DNA of 64,000 nt from Chitinophagaceae bacterium UBA4411 (lineage in GTDB: Bacteria; Bacteroidota; Bacteroidia; Chitinophagales; Chitinophagaceae), in assembly GCA_002400415.1 (NCBI GenBank), contig DGQP01000008.1:1-64000 (forward strand), given 5' to 3'. The notes under the pieces were generated by a model that made no database searches, was not told the DNA's origin, and was given only the letters and a program-made list of their open reading frames with translations. The number at the start of each line of letters is the position of its first letter. Position 1 is the first letter of the stretch. Made by a program: the position numbers and the translations under genes. Of the stretch, positions 7,676-16,545 are shown piece after piece.

Positions 7676-8566
7676 ATGCGAAAAATCATTTACATTATCA
7701 ATCCTGTTTCGGGTACCCGGGCCAAAAAGGATTTGCAGGCTTTTGTGGAACAGCAAACCAAAGCAAAAGGTATTCCCTTTCATGTCTTCCCTTCGGTGGC
7801 AAGTGGTGATTATTCTTTTCTCTTACCCATTATTGAGGAAGAAGAGATAACCGATGTGGTGATTGCAGGCGGTGATGGTACTGTGAGCCAGGTGGTGAAC
7901 AGTCTGATGAAAACCCATGTGAACTTTGGTATCATTCCCTGCGGCTCCGGTAATGGATTAGCTTTTGCAGCTAAAATCCCCAGGCAACCGGAAAAAGCAT
8001 TACAGGTAATTTACGGGGGTACTGCTTCTGCTGTTGACGGGTTTATGATCAACGACCAGTTTGCCTGCATGCTGAGCGGTATTGGTTTTGATGCGAAAGT
8101 GGCCCATGAATTTGCGGAGCAACCGAAACGGGGTTTAAAGACTTATGCTTCCCTGGTCAGCAGGAATTTTTTCAGCGCCGACCCTTATCATTTTACCATT
8201 GAAAGCAACGGGTTGAAATTTTCCAGCGAGGCTTATTTTATCAGCATCGCCAACAGCAACCAGTTTGGTAATAATTTCACTATTGCCCCCAAAGCCTTGT
8301 TGGCCGACGGGCTGCTGGATATTGTGATTGCCAAAAAAACCGCCAAGCCCCTGTTGTTATTTAATTTGCTGCGGCAGATACTGGCAGGTAAACTGAACCC
8401 GGTGGAAAACTCACTCAGCCAGCCGGTGATCTATTTTCAAACAGAAAAGATTGTAATTGAAAACAGCAGTGAAGCCCCGCTTCATATTGATGGCGACCCG
8501 GCCGAAACACAATCCATGATCACCGCGACCATCCTGAAAAAATGTTTCCGGCTCATTCAGCCCTGA
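7676..8566 (+). CDS. Diacylglycerol/lipid kinase family protein (YegS/BmrU type)
   Basis: 296 aa. The N-terminal DAGK catalytic domain starts IIYINPVSGTRAKK, and the nucleotide-binding loop GGDGTVSQVVNSLM (about residues 64-77) and PCGSGNGLAFA (about 90-100) are intact. The C-terminal beta-sandwich carries the acidic DGLLDIVIA and PLHIDGDPAE motifs seen in YegS. It phosphorylates a lipid hydroxyl using ATP; whether the substrate is diacylglycerol, a sphingoid base or phosphatidylglycerol is not readable. Sphingolipids occur in related organisms, so sphingoid substrates are possible (inference). It lies convergent to the patatin gene with a 9-bp gap. Confidence 0.88.
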   Translation: MRKIIYIINPVSGTRAKKDLQAFVEQQTKAKGIPFHVFPSVASGDYSFLLPIIEEEEITDVVIAGGDGTVSQVVNSLMKTHVNFGIIPCGSGNGLAFAAKIPRQPEKALQVIYGGTASAVDGFMINDQFACMLSGIGFDAKVAHEFAEQPKRGLKTYASLVSRNFFSADPYHFTIESNGLKFSSEAYFISIANSNQFGNNFTIAPKALLADGLLDIVIAKKTAKPLLLFNLLRQILAGKLNPVENSLSQPVIYFQTEKIVIENSSEAPLHIDGDPAETQSMITATILKKCFRLIQP

Positions 8567-8575
8567 TGTTCCTGT

Positions 8576-10807
8576 TCAGCGTTTTATTTTCAGCAGGGCC
8601 AGCAATTTTTGAGAACTCTCTGTATTATAGGGGGAGAATACAGAAGCCATGATATCTTTTGCTTCCCGTTTGGTAAGGTGAAAATTCAATGCAGCTTTCT
8701 TCTCCTCATTTCCCCCGGCGTATTGAAAAGTGATCTTATGTACATTCCTTCCTTCATGATCCGCATAATAACTCAGCATATCATTCTGGAAAAATTCCAT
8801 CATCTTGAACCAGTTATGCTGCAGCAATAAAAAAGGTTTGGTGGCATGATCACTGATATCATCTGATAAATAAGGATATTCCCAGGCGCCGGCACCGCGA
8901 TCCCTTATCTGTAAAATAAGCACGGCACTGGTATTGGCCTTGATCCAGTCATCAAAAGCTTCCATGAAACGGAGTGAGGTTTCCTGGCCATAATTATCAC
9001 GCAATCCTGCATCCATCACATCAATTACCGGGTCGGAAGGCAGCCATACATTGGGCAGCACAACCGGGAATGTAGCGTTCATCCGCAAAGCGGTTAACAT
9101 TCTCAATTCATACGGATCCTGTTTTGCAAAAAAGGAAGCAAAGTCTATCGCATCGGGGTCCATACCGGGCATGCGGGTGGAATCCTGCCAGCCCTGCATC
9201 ATAAAGCGAACCGGCTGTGTGCTGATGATCATCTTGCGGCTATCCCTTGTCACCACGGAATTAAAAAACATCAGCGGGATATTTGCTGCTTTCTCATCAG
9301 CAGCATACTCTTTCAATTGTTTGTTCAAAAAGCCTCTTGTATTCTGGCTTAGTTTCTCCTCAAACGCATAACCCCTGTCCTTTACATACTCATGGTTCCC
9401 TGCTTTGAATTTTTGTGCCGGCGCAATCAGGTCCCTCGCCACAAAAGAAGAAAACAAAGGATTAAGCAGGTCGCCGGTAATATCCTCCACATATTTTTTA
9501 TCCCGCAGTTTTATATTTTTTCCCTGCTGCTGCCGCAGATATAATTCCCGGAAATATGTTGCGCCGATCATGCCACCTGATGCACCGGATACGAGAAAAG
9601 TTTTTTTCATGATCGTTCCGTTTGTGATACTGTCAAGATGCTGCAGCACACTCATGGTAAACGTAGCACTGCGGTGGCCACCGCCGCTGGTATTGATCAG
9701 CACCAGCACCGGCTTATCACTATCCTGCTTCTTCTTCCAATTCTCCAGGATGCTGATCATATTCTTTTTATCCGCTTCCACGTTGGCAGCGGAACTCATT
9801 TCCAGCAAAGTCTCTCTTGTATAAGCAGGCCGTTCTTTTTTATTGGTATAATTCAAACCATAGGCTTTATTCCTCGGATCAATCCAGTCCAGTTTATAAA
9901 AAACATTCAGCAGGAATACCAGCCCCACGAGGTAAGGAATGCTCCAGCTCTGTAGGAAATAAGAAAATGCCCCGGCAACACCAATTAATATAGAAAAGAA
10001 AATCGTGATACTCGCCGCAGCAGGTATCTGGAAAAAAGGTTGTTCCAGGAAAAAACCGATACCAATCAAAAACAGAAAGGCAATGAACACGGAAATGATC
10101 GCTGCAAAGTGATGCCGTTTGAAAATAGAATCCACATAGGCCTGGGTGTAATGTGATACATCCCGGGTAGGCCGCAACCGCAGGGGTGATTCAAAGTACC
10201 ATTCCACCCTGATCAGCGGACCTCCATGGTGTATTTCCTTAATCGGTGACAGATGGGTAATATAAGAACTGGGGTTTGTGATCACCGGCATCATTTGCCG
10301 CAGGATGGAACGGTCGGCCCGGAAGAAATAAATAAAAGAAACGGCCAGTATAAAAATGAGCCCGCTTAAAAAACCACCGACCAAAAAAAATATTTCCGAG
10401 GCAGGTATCAGTTCCTTGAAATGGTCAAACTCGTAAGCTTTAAAAAAATAAAAGAACAGAAAAAGCAGCGGGATCACTGCATTATTGATGCAATATTTTA
10501 AAAATGGATTGGTGGTAGCTGCCAGGAAACGAAAATGCCTGCTGAACAAAACGAAAGTGGCGATATTCCAGCTCATGATGAACATACCCACTGAAATACC
10601 CACAATTGCTGAACTGATCGCATTCACATTTCCCAAATACTCCGGCGCCAGGTATAAGGAATCAGCGCCAAAGGTTTTCATGAACGTACCATTGATGGTG
10701 CTGAACAGGATGAACCAAAACAATAACAGCACCTGGTATTTCCTGAAATGAAGAAATAACAATTGTACAGGAAAGGAATAATAGAAACCCCGCAGCCAGG
10801 TCTTCAT
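8576..10807 (-). CDS. Patatin-like phospholipase with N-terminal membrane domain
   Basis: 743 aa in two parts. Residues about 1-340 hold several hydrophobic segments (for example YQVLLLFWFILFSTI, NAVIPLLFLFFYFF, IFFLVGGFLSGLIFILAVSFIYFF). The C-terminal part is a patatin-type hydrolase: a glycine-rich oxyanion segment NTSGGGHRSA (about 369), the nucleophile elbow SGASGG (Ser about 408) and the catalytic-Asp block DAGLRDNYG (about 598), completing a Ser-Asp dyad. It should hydrolyse ester bonds of lipids at the membrane. The membrane-anchored architecture is longer than stand-alone patatins. It is alone on its strand, convergent with the lipid kinase. Confidence 0.8.
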   Translation of the reverse strand: MKTWLRGFYYSFPVQLLFLHFRKYQVLLLFWFILFSTINGTFMKTFGADSLYLAPEYLGNVNAISSAIVGISVGMFIMSWNIATFVLFSRHFRFLAATTNPFLKYCINNAVIPLLFLFFYFFKAYEFDHFKELIPASEIFFLVGGFLSGLIFILAVSFIYFFRADRSILRQMMPVITNPSSYITHLSPIKEIHHGGPLIRVEWYFESPLRLRPTRDVSHYTQAYVDSIFKRHHFAAIISVFIAFLFLIGIGFFLEQPFFQIPAAASITIFFSILIGVAGAFSYFLQSWSIPYLVGLVFLLNVFYKLDWIDPRNKAYGLNYTNKKERPAYTRETLLEMSSAANVEADKKNMISILENWKKKQDSDKPVLVLINTSGGGHRSATFTMSVLQHLDSITNGTIMKKTFLVSGASGGMIGATYFRELYLRQQQGKNIKLRDKKYVEDITGDLLNPLFSSFVARDLIAPAQKFKAGNHEYVKDRGYAFEEKLSQNTRGFLNKQLKEYAADEKAANIPLMFFNSVVTRDSRKMIISTQPVRFMMQGWQDSTRMPGMDPDAIDFASFFAKQDPYELRMLTALRMNATFPVVLPNVWLPSDPVIDVMDAGLRDNYGQETSLRFMEAFDDWIKANTSAVLILQIRDRGAGAWEYPYLSDDISDHATKPFLLLQHNWFKMMEFFQNDMLSYYADHEGRNVHKITFQYAGGNEEKKAALNFHLTKREAKDIMASVFSPYNTESSQKLLALLKIKR

Positions 10808-10882
10808 GGTTATTAAATGGTTATAACTTAAAAGTACAGATTATTAACTGGCCCTTCAAACGCACCGGGCTATAAAATGACG

Positions 10883-11953
10883 TTAATAAGAGCTTTTACC
10901 ACTAACGAGGTAAACAACCCGGCATAAAGAAAGTAAAAGAAACATAGCTACCAGCTGGTGCAGCTGTGCCATCCATTCAAAAGCACCCCAATGATTGGGA
11001 ACGATCTGCGGGCTCCATACAACAGATAATATACCCAGTACTACTTGTACAAATACAAGGAATGCCGGCAACCCTGCTGTTTTGCGCAGCAGGGAAGAGC
11101 CTGTTGTCTTATATAATTTAACGGACAATACAATTATAAGTACCAATAATAAATAAGCCAGCCCCCGGTGGATAAAATGAATAGTGATCTTATTATCCAC
11201 GAGATTCATTAACCCATCACCATGGCCCATCATATTGGGGGGAATAATACTTCCATTGATATCCGGCCAGGTGGGAGCTGCTGTTGCTGCCTTATGCCCG
11301 GCCATGAATGCACCGTAGATTAATTGCACACCAAGTATAGCAATGATCCACCAGCTGAGCTTGCGGGCAGGCTTGTTTATAATACGCTTTTCCTCAGGTA
11401 CCAGTAATTCCAGCGCAAACCAAAATGTATAACACAACAATCCCAGCGCAAAAATAAAATGCAGGGCCAGTTTGGCAGGCTTCACATAAATGGCATCACC
11501 GGTCAGTCCGCTGGCCACCATGATCCAGCCAATGGCTCCCTGCAAAGCGCCCAGTAAAAAAAGGATCAGCATCGGTTTCACCATAGAGGGCTTGAAACGC
11601 TTTTGTACCAGGAAAATAATAAAGGGAATTGCAAACACAACACCTATTAACCGGGCCCAGAGACGATGAAACCATTCCCAGAAGAAAATGAATTTGAAAT
11701 CCTGTAAGGTGAAATCAAAATTGAGCAGGCTGAATTGAGGAGTTTGTTTGTATTTATCAAATTCGGCCAGCCATTGCTGTTCATTCATGGGCGGTAAAGT
11801 ACCCGTCACCACGTTCCATTCGGTAATGGATAAACCCGAACCGGTAAGCCGGGTAATCCCTCCCAGTAAGATCTGGATAATGATCATTCCCACACCCACC
11901 AGCAGCCAGGTGGCTATTGGTCTGGAAGAACGCTGTGATAGTTCATTCGCCAT
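10883..11953 (-). CDS. ctaA: Heme A synthase (COX15/CtaA family)
   Basis: 356 aa with about eight membrane segments. It oxidises the C8 methyl of heme O to the formyl group of heme A, needed for the cytochrome oxidase encoded at 35.8-41.8 kb. Family marks: LLGGITRLTGSGLSITEWNVVTGTLPP near the N-terminus, FFWEWFHRLWARLIG (first heme-ligand His), QGAIGWIMVASGLTG, LALHFIFALGLL and IHFIHRGLAYLLL. It is the COX15-type longer form. It sits away from the main cta cluster and is transcribed divergently from RNase HII, with its own -7 element 9 bp ahead of the ATG. Confidence 0.93.
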   Translation of the reverse strand: MANELSQRSSRPIATWLLVGVGMIIIQILLGGITRLTGSGLSITEWNVVTGTLPPMNEQQWLAEFDKYKQTPQFSLLNFDFTLQDFKFIFFWEWFHRLWARLIGVVFAIPFIIFLVQKRFKPSMVKPMLILFLLGALQGAIGWIMVASGLTGDAIYVKPAKLALHFIFALGLLCYTFWFALELLVPEEKRIINKPARKLSWWIIAILGVQLIYGAFMAGHKAATAAPTWPDINGSIIPPNMMGHGDGLMNLVDNKITIHFIHRGLAYLLLVLIIVLSVKLYKTTGSSLLRKTAGLPAFLVFVQVVLGILSVVWSPQIVPNHWGAFEWMAQLHQLVAMFLLLSLCRVVYLVSGKSSY

Positions 11954-11961
11954 AGCGGCTG

Positions 11962-11969
11962 CAAAGTTA
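11962..11969 (-). promoter_or_regulatory. -7 promoter element of ctaA
   Basis: On the minus strand this reads TAACTTTG, matching the Bacteroidota TAnnTTTG element, 8 bp upstream of the ctaA ATG. Transcription would begin at or very near the start codon, giving a nearly leaderless mRNA. Confidence 0.55.
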
Positions 11970-12026
11970 GGAGTGGAACAGGGGCCAAAATAATTTTTGT
12001 TCCGTATTATTGATGAAATTGCAGGG

Positions 12027-12623
12027 ATGCTTCAGGCCTTTTACCAGGAACAGTTTACAGAAGCCGGATGTGATGAGGCCGGCAGGGGTTGTTATGCCGG
12101 GCCGGTATATGCTGCGGCAGTTATTTTGCCCGCTGATTTTTATCACCCGCTGCTGAATGATTCCAAACAGTTATCCGAAAAACAGCGGGATGAACTCCGT
12201 CCTGTTATTGAAAAAGAAGCTATCGCATTTGCTGTTGCCGCCGTTGATAATGAAGAGATCGACCAGGTCAATATTTTAAAAGCTTCTTTCAAAGCCATGC
12301 ATCTTGCCATAGATCAGCTGAATAAAAGACCCGGGTTGCTTTTAATTGATGGCAATCGTTTTATTCCTTATCAAAAAATACCCCACCAGTGTTTTGTGAA
12401 AGGTGACGGGCGATTTGCTTCCATTGCCGCCGCCAGTATCTTAGCCAAGACCTACCGGGATGAATATATGTATCGTATTCATGAAGAGTTCCCGCAATAT
12501 GGCTGGAATAAGAATAAGGGTTATGGCACTGCTGTTCACCGGAAAGCCATAGAAGAACATGGCTTATGCCGCTTTCACCGGAAAAGTTTTCGCCTCCTCC
12601 CCGCCCAAAAGGAATTGTTTTAG
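12027..12623 (+). CDS. rnhB: Ribonuclease HII
   Basis: 198 aa from the ATG at 12027. An in-frame TTG at 11997 lies in the T-rich shared promoter region of ctaA/rnhB, so the later start is preferred. It cleaves the RNA strand of RNA-DNA hybrids and single ribonucleotides in DNA. Active-site acidic residues are visible in AGCDEAGRGCYAGPV (Asp, Glu) and LLIDGNRF (Asp), with the fourth in DEYMYRIHEEFPQYGWNKNKGYGT, where the GW.+NKGYGT block is diagnostic. The C-terminus has HRKSFR. Length is normal for the family. Confidence 0.92.
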   Translation: MLQAFYQEQFTEAGCDEAGRGCYAGPVYAAAVILPADFYHPLLNDSKQLSEKQRDELRPVIEKEAIAFAVAAVDNEEIDQVNILKASFKAMHLAIDQLNKRPGLLLIDGNRFIPYQKIPHQCFVKGDGRFASIAAASILAKTYRDEYMYRIHEEFPQYGWNKNKGYGTAVHRKAIEEHGLCRFHRKSFRLLPAQKELF

Positions 12624-12713
12624 TTGTTAAAGTTTCCTAATCCCGTTAAACGGTTAATATCCACATCTGTCATAGAAGCGAAAATTTTTTGAATAACAAT
12701 TAAAACAAGCCCC

Positions 12714-13016
12714 ATGAAAAAGATTTTAGCTTTCGCCGTAATCATGATATTGATTGGCACAACAGCATCTGCGCAGGTAGCCGGTAACCGCATCCAGCGT
12801 CATCGTATCAACCAGGGAGTTCGCAGCGGTGAACTGACAAGACCCGAAGCTTTTGAACTGAGAAAAAACCAGGTGCGTTTAAACAATATGCAAAGGATGG
12901 CCCGGCGTGATGGCGTTGTTACCCCGCACGAAAGAAAGAAGATCCACAAAATGAAAGTGCATAACCGCCGGGAAACATTTCGCTATAAGCACAACAGGCG
13001 GCACCGGGTAATCTGA
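12714..13016 (+). CDS. Small basic secreted protein (100 aa), unknown
   Basis: 100 aa. The signal peptide (MKKILAFAVIMILIGTTASAQ) is followed by a very basic, Arg/His/Lys-rich mature region of about 79 residues (RIQRHRINQGVRSGELTRPEAFELRKN...HERKKIHKMKVHNRRETFRYKHNRRHRV). The segment GVRSGELTRPEAFELRKNQ and the later RDGVVTPHERKKIHKM look like two similar helical repeats, as in small stress-related periplasmic proteins, but no family is asserted. It is followed by a strong terminator at 13062. Confidence 0.7.
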   Translation: MKKILAFAVIMILIGTTASAQVAGNRIQRHRINQGVRSGELTRPEAFELRKNQVRLNNMQRMARRDGVVTPHERKKIHKMKVHNRRETFRYKHNRRHRVI

Positions 13017-13061
13017 TACAATCAGTAATCCATCATACAGCAGGAATTGTGTTTGAGTTGG

Positions 13062-13098
13062 AAAGCATCACTTGAAAAAGTGGTGCTTTTATTTTTTG
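13062..13098. terminator. Bidirectional Rho-independent terminator
   Basis: A 12-bp stem (one G-T pair), AAAGCATCACTT / AAGTGGTGCTTT, closes a GAAA tetraloop and is followed by TATTTTTT. It lies between the plus-strand small secreted protein and the minus-strand Sua5/YciO gene, so it can end both transcripts. Confidence 0.8.
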
Positions 13099-13102
13099 CA
13101 AC

Positions 13103-13711
13103 CTATTCTTCCCATTTTCCCAGCCCCTCTCTTGTAACAACGGGTTCATCACCGGTGCAGTCAATAATGGTGGAGGGTATGGTTCCGCCGGTACCCCCGT
13201 CAATAACAAAGTCAACCAGGTTACTGAAATTCTCATGCATCACTTCAGGGTCGGTATATTCTTCCACCATCTCTCCCGGCAAGGAAGCGCTGAGCACAGG
13301 ACGGCCCAGTTCTTTCACAATTGCCATCGCAATGGCGTTATCAGGTATCCGTAACCCGATTGTATCTTTTTTGCTTTGCAAAATTTTCGGAACCTGCTTG
13401 CTGGCCGGCAGGATGAATGTATAAGGGCCGGGCAGGTACTCCTTCAGCAGGCGGTAGGTGGATGTCTGGATTTGTTTGGCATAACTGCTCAAATGGCTGA
13501 GATCAGGACAAACAAATGATAACTGTGCTTTCCGTGGTTCTATTTTTTTAATCCGGGCAATCCGTTCAATGGCTTTGGGCTGAAAAATATCACAGCCCAA
13601 ACCATAAATGGTATCCGTAGGGTAAATAATGATCCCGCCTCTTTGCAGGCATTCCACCACCTGTTTAATCAGGCGGGGCTGGGGATCTTTGGGATGAATA
13701 TGCACTAACAT
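13103..13711 (-). CDS. Sua5/YciO/YrdC-type L-threonylcarbamoyladenylate synthase family protein
   Basis: 202 aa from the ATG at 13711 (an upstream TTG adds only three residues). Family members make threonylcarbamoyl-AMP from threonine, bicarbonate and ATP for the t6A37 modification of tRNA. Visible: the nucleotide-binding PTDTIYGLGCDIF (about 30-42), the KIEPRKAQLSF segment corresponding to KxR.K.., LPGPYTFILPAS, the IGLRIPD motif and the C-terminal SASLPGE...PSTIIDCTGDEPVVTREGLG. The sequence is closer to the YciO branch, whose enzyme activity is weaker or uncertain, so no gene symbol is given. Convergent with the small secreted protein. Confidence 0.85.
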   Translation of the reverse strand: MLVHIHPKDPQPRLIKQVVECLQRGGIIIYPTDTIYGLGCDIFQPKAIERIARIKKIEPRKAQLSFVCPDLSHLSSYAKQIQTSTYRLLKEYLPGPYTFILPASKQVPKILQSKKDTIGLRIPDNAIAMAIVKELGRPVLSASLPGEMVEEYTDPEVMHENFSNLVDFVIDGGTGGTIPSTIIDCTGDEPVVTREGLGKWEE

Positions 13712-13801
13712 AGTGATCAATCTTTCTAAAAATACAGGCTTTTGTCAAAACAACTATTGATTATCGCCATTTGCACGACAATTTGTAATTTGGCCACTTA
13801 T

Positions 13802-13809
13802 TAAGTTTG
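13802..13809 (+). promoter_or_regulatory. -7 promoter element ahead of cupin-like gene
   Basis: TAAGTTTG fits TAnnTTTG and ends 5 bp before the ATG at 13815, implying a leaderless or nearly leaderless transcript. Confidence 0.5.
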
Positions 13810-13814
13810 CCTGT

Positions 13815-14696
13815 ATGCAATTAAAACCAGTTGCTAAAGTTGACTCGATCGAACCTGGCGTATTCCGGAAGGAATATTATGAACCGGCTATACCATTGGT
13901 GATCAGAAACCTGGCAAAGGAATGGCCGGCTTATACAAAATGGAACTGGGATTATTTTAAACATTTAGTGGGTAACCATAAGGTTCCGTTATATAATAAT
14001 GTAAAAAGCGATGCTTATACACCCATCAACAAGGCTGATGATTATAAAACCTTTGGTGAGTATATTGATATGATCAGCAAAGGGCCGGCCGGCTGGCGCA
14101 TTTTCCTGTTTAATATTTTTGATCATGCCCCGGAGCTGACCAAAGATTTTATCTGGCCTGAGCACCTGATGAAAGGCTTTGTAAAAAAATACCCGATGCT
14201 GTTTACCGGCGGTGCCAGCAGCATTACGCATATGCATTTTGATATTGACCTCTCCCATATCTTACACACACAGTTTGGCGGCCGTAAAAGAGTATTGATG
14301 TTCCCTTTTAAAGAGCAATACAAACTCTACCGCAAACCCTTTGAAGTACTGAGCATGGCTGATTTTTCCAATTATTACCAGGAAGGTAAATTGGATTTTG
14401 AAAAATTCCCGGCCCTGAAACTGGCCGAGGGGTATGATTTTATTTTAGAGCCCGGTGACACTTTATTTATGCCCGCCGGCTACTGGCATCATATGGAATA
14501 CTTAGACAGTGGCTTTGCCATGAGCTTAAGGGCCCTGCAACCTTCTATCAGTGGTAAACTGAAAGGCGCCTGGAATTTATTCGGCATGCGCAGCATTGAC
14601 ACCATGATGAAAAAGACCATGCCGCAATGGTGGTATGAAAGAAAGAAAAAGAAAGTTTTTGCGAATGCGGAGAGGGAGCTTTCTAATACTTTTTAG
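13815..14696 (+). CDS. Cupin-like (JmjC/cupin_8) domain protein
   Basis: 293 aa. Fold marks of the cupin_8/JmjC-like 2-oxoglutarate/Fe(II) oxygenases: an N-terminal block IPLVIRNLAKEWPAYTKWNWDYFKHLVGNHKVPLY, the metal-binding HxD pair in ITHMHFDIDLSHILHTQF (about 141-143), the GGRKRVLMFPFKEQYKLY strand and the distal His in LEPGDTLFMPAGYWHHMEYLD (about 225). Members hydroxylate protein side chains or act as tRNA/ribosomal oxygenases; the substrate here is unknown. Its control element lies immediately upstream. The C-terminal tail is basic (WYERKKKKVFANAE). Confidence 0.85.
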   Translation: MQLKPVAKVDSIEPGVFRKEYYEPAIPLVIRNLAKEWPAYTKWNWDYFKHLVGNHKVPLYNNVKSDAYTPINKADDYKTFGEYIDMISKGPAGWRIFLFNIFDHAPELTKDFIWPEHLMKGFVKKYPMLFTGGASSITHMHFDIDLSHILHTQFGGRKRVLMFPFKEQYKLYRKPFEVLSMADFSNYYQEGKLDFEKFPALKLAEGYDFILEPGDTLFMPAGYWHHMEYLDSGFAMSLRALQPSISGKLKGAWNLFGMRSIDTMMKKTMPQWWYERKKKKVFANAERELSNTF

Positions 14697-14873
14697 ATTA
14701 TTTCTTAACTCCCTATGGTCTTGTTTTGTAGCGTATATAAGTAACTCTTCTATGATTTACCGGAAAAATAATCAATATCCGGATAGAACCAATTTTTCGA
14801 ATATTCCTTTGGGAAATATCATTCAGTTTTCTCTTCCCACTACCTTTCTTTTTATAAAAAATGAAACAGAAAA

Positions 14874-15419
14874 TTAAAACCCTTTATGATCGAATTTGAG
14901 ATAATGTAAAGCTCTTAAAGCATTGATACAATGATTTCCCCAATGTGTCTGTACTCCAAATTTCAATTGCCACAGAGCATCTTCAATAGCTTCGTTTGTT
15001 CCAATTTTTATTTTTTGAAGCTCTCTTTTTATATCTGTATATATTTCAACAAAATCATCATATAATAACCCTTGTGTTGGTTCATCTTTTTCTGGGTAAA
15101 TAGGATCAAAAACCTGATAGTAAATACAGCTTTTACCGAGCTTCCCTAAAATAGTCAACCCCTTTTGATTTTCAAATAATTCGGCGTCATCAAAATCAGT
15201 TTTATCATCGGAATAAATTAAATCGACTTCAGGGAGGTTTACTCCTGTTAGATATAAAGCCAATAAAGCAAGATGTATTTCTTTATAATATTGATCTTCT
15301 GTTAAACTAACTGAATCAGATTCAAAAAGATTTACCAAGTCGTTAGCTGCATTTAAAAAATCTTTAATTGGTTTTGAATTCAGTAATTGTATGATATCAT
15401 CACTCAAATTGTGTGACAT
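14874..15419 (-). CDS. DUF5063 domain-containing protein
   Basis: 181 aa, acidic and soluble, mainly helical. It fits DUF5063: an N-terminal helix (FLNAANDLVNLFE), the EDQYYKEIHLALLALYLTGVNLP block, a central LYDDFVEIYTDIKRELQKIKIGTNEAIEDALWQLKFGVQTHWGNHCINALRALHYL block and no signal peptide. Function is not established. Base composition is more AT-rich than the neighbours. It lies 15 bp downstream of the KorB gene on the same strand and may be read through from it. Confidence 0.75.
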   Translation of the reverse strand: MSHNLSDDIIQLLNSKPIKDFLNAANDLVNLFESDSVSLTEDQYYKEIHLALLALYLTGVNLPEVDLIYSDDKTDFDDAELFENQKGLTILGKLGKSCIYYQVFDPIYPEKDEPTQGLLYDDFVEIYTDIKRELQKIKIGTNEAIEDALWQLKFGVQTHWGNHCINALRALHYLKFDHKGF

Positions 15420-15434
15420 ACTAACAAATATTTA

Positions 15435-16463
15435 TTACTGGATCGTCCACACTTCATTTCCTTTCAGCAGCTTATCGAGGTCGGCCGGTTTTCTGGATGA
15501 AGCTTCATCTAATTGTGCTTTCATTACATCCTCGTAGCAAGGCCGGTTAGACTGATAGAAAACACCAAAAGGTCTTGGTAAATGACCATCTGATTTGGGA
15601 TCATCAAAAATGCGGGTCAGTATCTGTGCTTTGTAAATATCATTTTCATCATGCACCCAGCAATCATCTGCACTGTAACCATCACTGAAATTAACCACCA
15701 CAGGGCGGAAACCATCTAATTTGATTCCTTTGTCAGCCGCAGCCCCAAACACCAACGGCTTACCCTGCTCCAGGAATAAGGTTTCCTGTGCCTTTGTTCC
15801 CTTCTCCGTGAATATCTCGAAGGCTCCATCATTAAAGATGTTGCAGTTCTGGTAGATCTCCAGGAAAGAAGCGCCTTTATGTTGCTGTGTTCTCATCAGC
15901 ATTGCCTGCAAATGCTTAGGATCACGGTCCATGGTTCTTGCCACAAACGTTGCATCAGCGCCAAGGGCCAGTGCAGCAGGATTGAAAGGATGATCAATGC
16001 TTCCCATCGGTGTTGACTTGGTGATTTTCCTTTCCTCTGAAGTGGGAGAATATTGTCCCTTGGTCAATCCGTAGATCTGGTTATTGAACAATAAAATATT
16101 AACGTCAAAATTCCGGCGGAGTAAATGAATGGTATGGTTACCACCAATACTCAGGCTATCACCATCCCCGGTCACGATCCACACACTCAGTTCAGGGCGG
16201 CTGGCTTTTAAACCAGAGGCAATTGCCGTGGCGCGGCCATGAATAGAGTGCATGCCATATGTATTCATATAATACGGGAAACGGCTGCTGCAACCGATAC
16301 CGGATACGATGACAATATTCTCTTTGGGGATGCCCAGTGTTGGCATCACTTTCTGTACCTGTGCAAGAATCGAATAGTCGCCACAACCCGGGCACCAGCG
16401 TACTTCCTGGTCGGTGGCAAAGTCTTTAGCGGTTAAAACAGGGGCGGTTATAGTTTCACTCAT
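15435..16463 (-). CDS. korB: 2-oxoacid:ferredoxin oxidoreductase, beta subunit
   Basis: 342 aa. Thiamine-diphosphate-binding subunit that, with an alpha (or alpha-gamma) subunit, converts a 2-oxoacid and CoA to acyl-CoA, CO2 and reduced ferredoxin. Marks: RWCPGCGDYSILAQVQKVMP at the N-terminus (Cys motif), VSGIGCSSRFPYYMNTYGMHSIHGRATAIASGLK, and the TPP motif VTGDGDSLSIGGNHTIHLLRRNFDVNILLFNNQIYGLTKGQYSPTSEERKITKSTPMG. The length suits the 2-oxoglutarate or pyruvate types; substrate specificity is not decided. No alpha subunit gene is adjacent. A TAAATTTG -7 element lies 20 bp upstream. Confidence 0.9.
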   Translation of the reverse strand: MSETITAPVLTAKDFATDQEVRWCPGCGDYSILAQVQKVMPTLGIPKENIVIVSGIGCSSRFPYYMNTYGMHSIHGRATAIASGLKASRPELSVWIVTGDGDSLSIGGNHTIHLLRRNFDVNILLFNNQIYGLTKGQYSPTSEERKITKSTPMGSIDHPFNPAALALGADATFVARTMDRDPKHLQAMLMRTQQHKGASFLEIYQNCNIFNDGAFEIFTEKGTKAQETLFLEQGKPLVFGAAADKGIKLDGFRPVVVNFSDGYSADDCWVHDENDIYKAQILTRIFDDPKSDGHLPRPFGVFYQSNRPCYEDVMKAQLDEASSRKPADLDKLLKGNEVWTIQ

Positions 16464-16483
16464 ATAGTATAAAATGCTTCTTA

Positions 16484-16491
16484 CAAATTTA
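16484..16491 (-). promoter_or_regulatory. -7 promoter element ahead of korB
   Basis: The minus strand reads TAAATTTG, matching TAnnTTTG, 20 bp before the korB ATG. It lies within the gap to the AhpD-like gene, so korB can be transcribed independently of it. Confidence 0.45.
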
Positions 16492-16545
16492 AAGAATATG
16501 CGACACCGGGCAAGTGATTAAAAACAGCTTTCCCGGGAACCAGTA

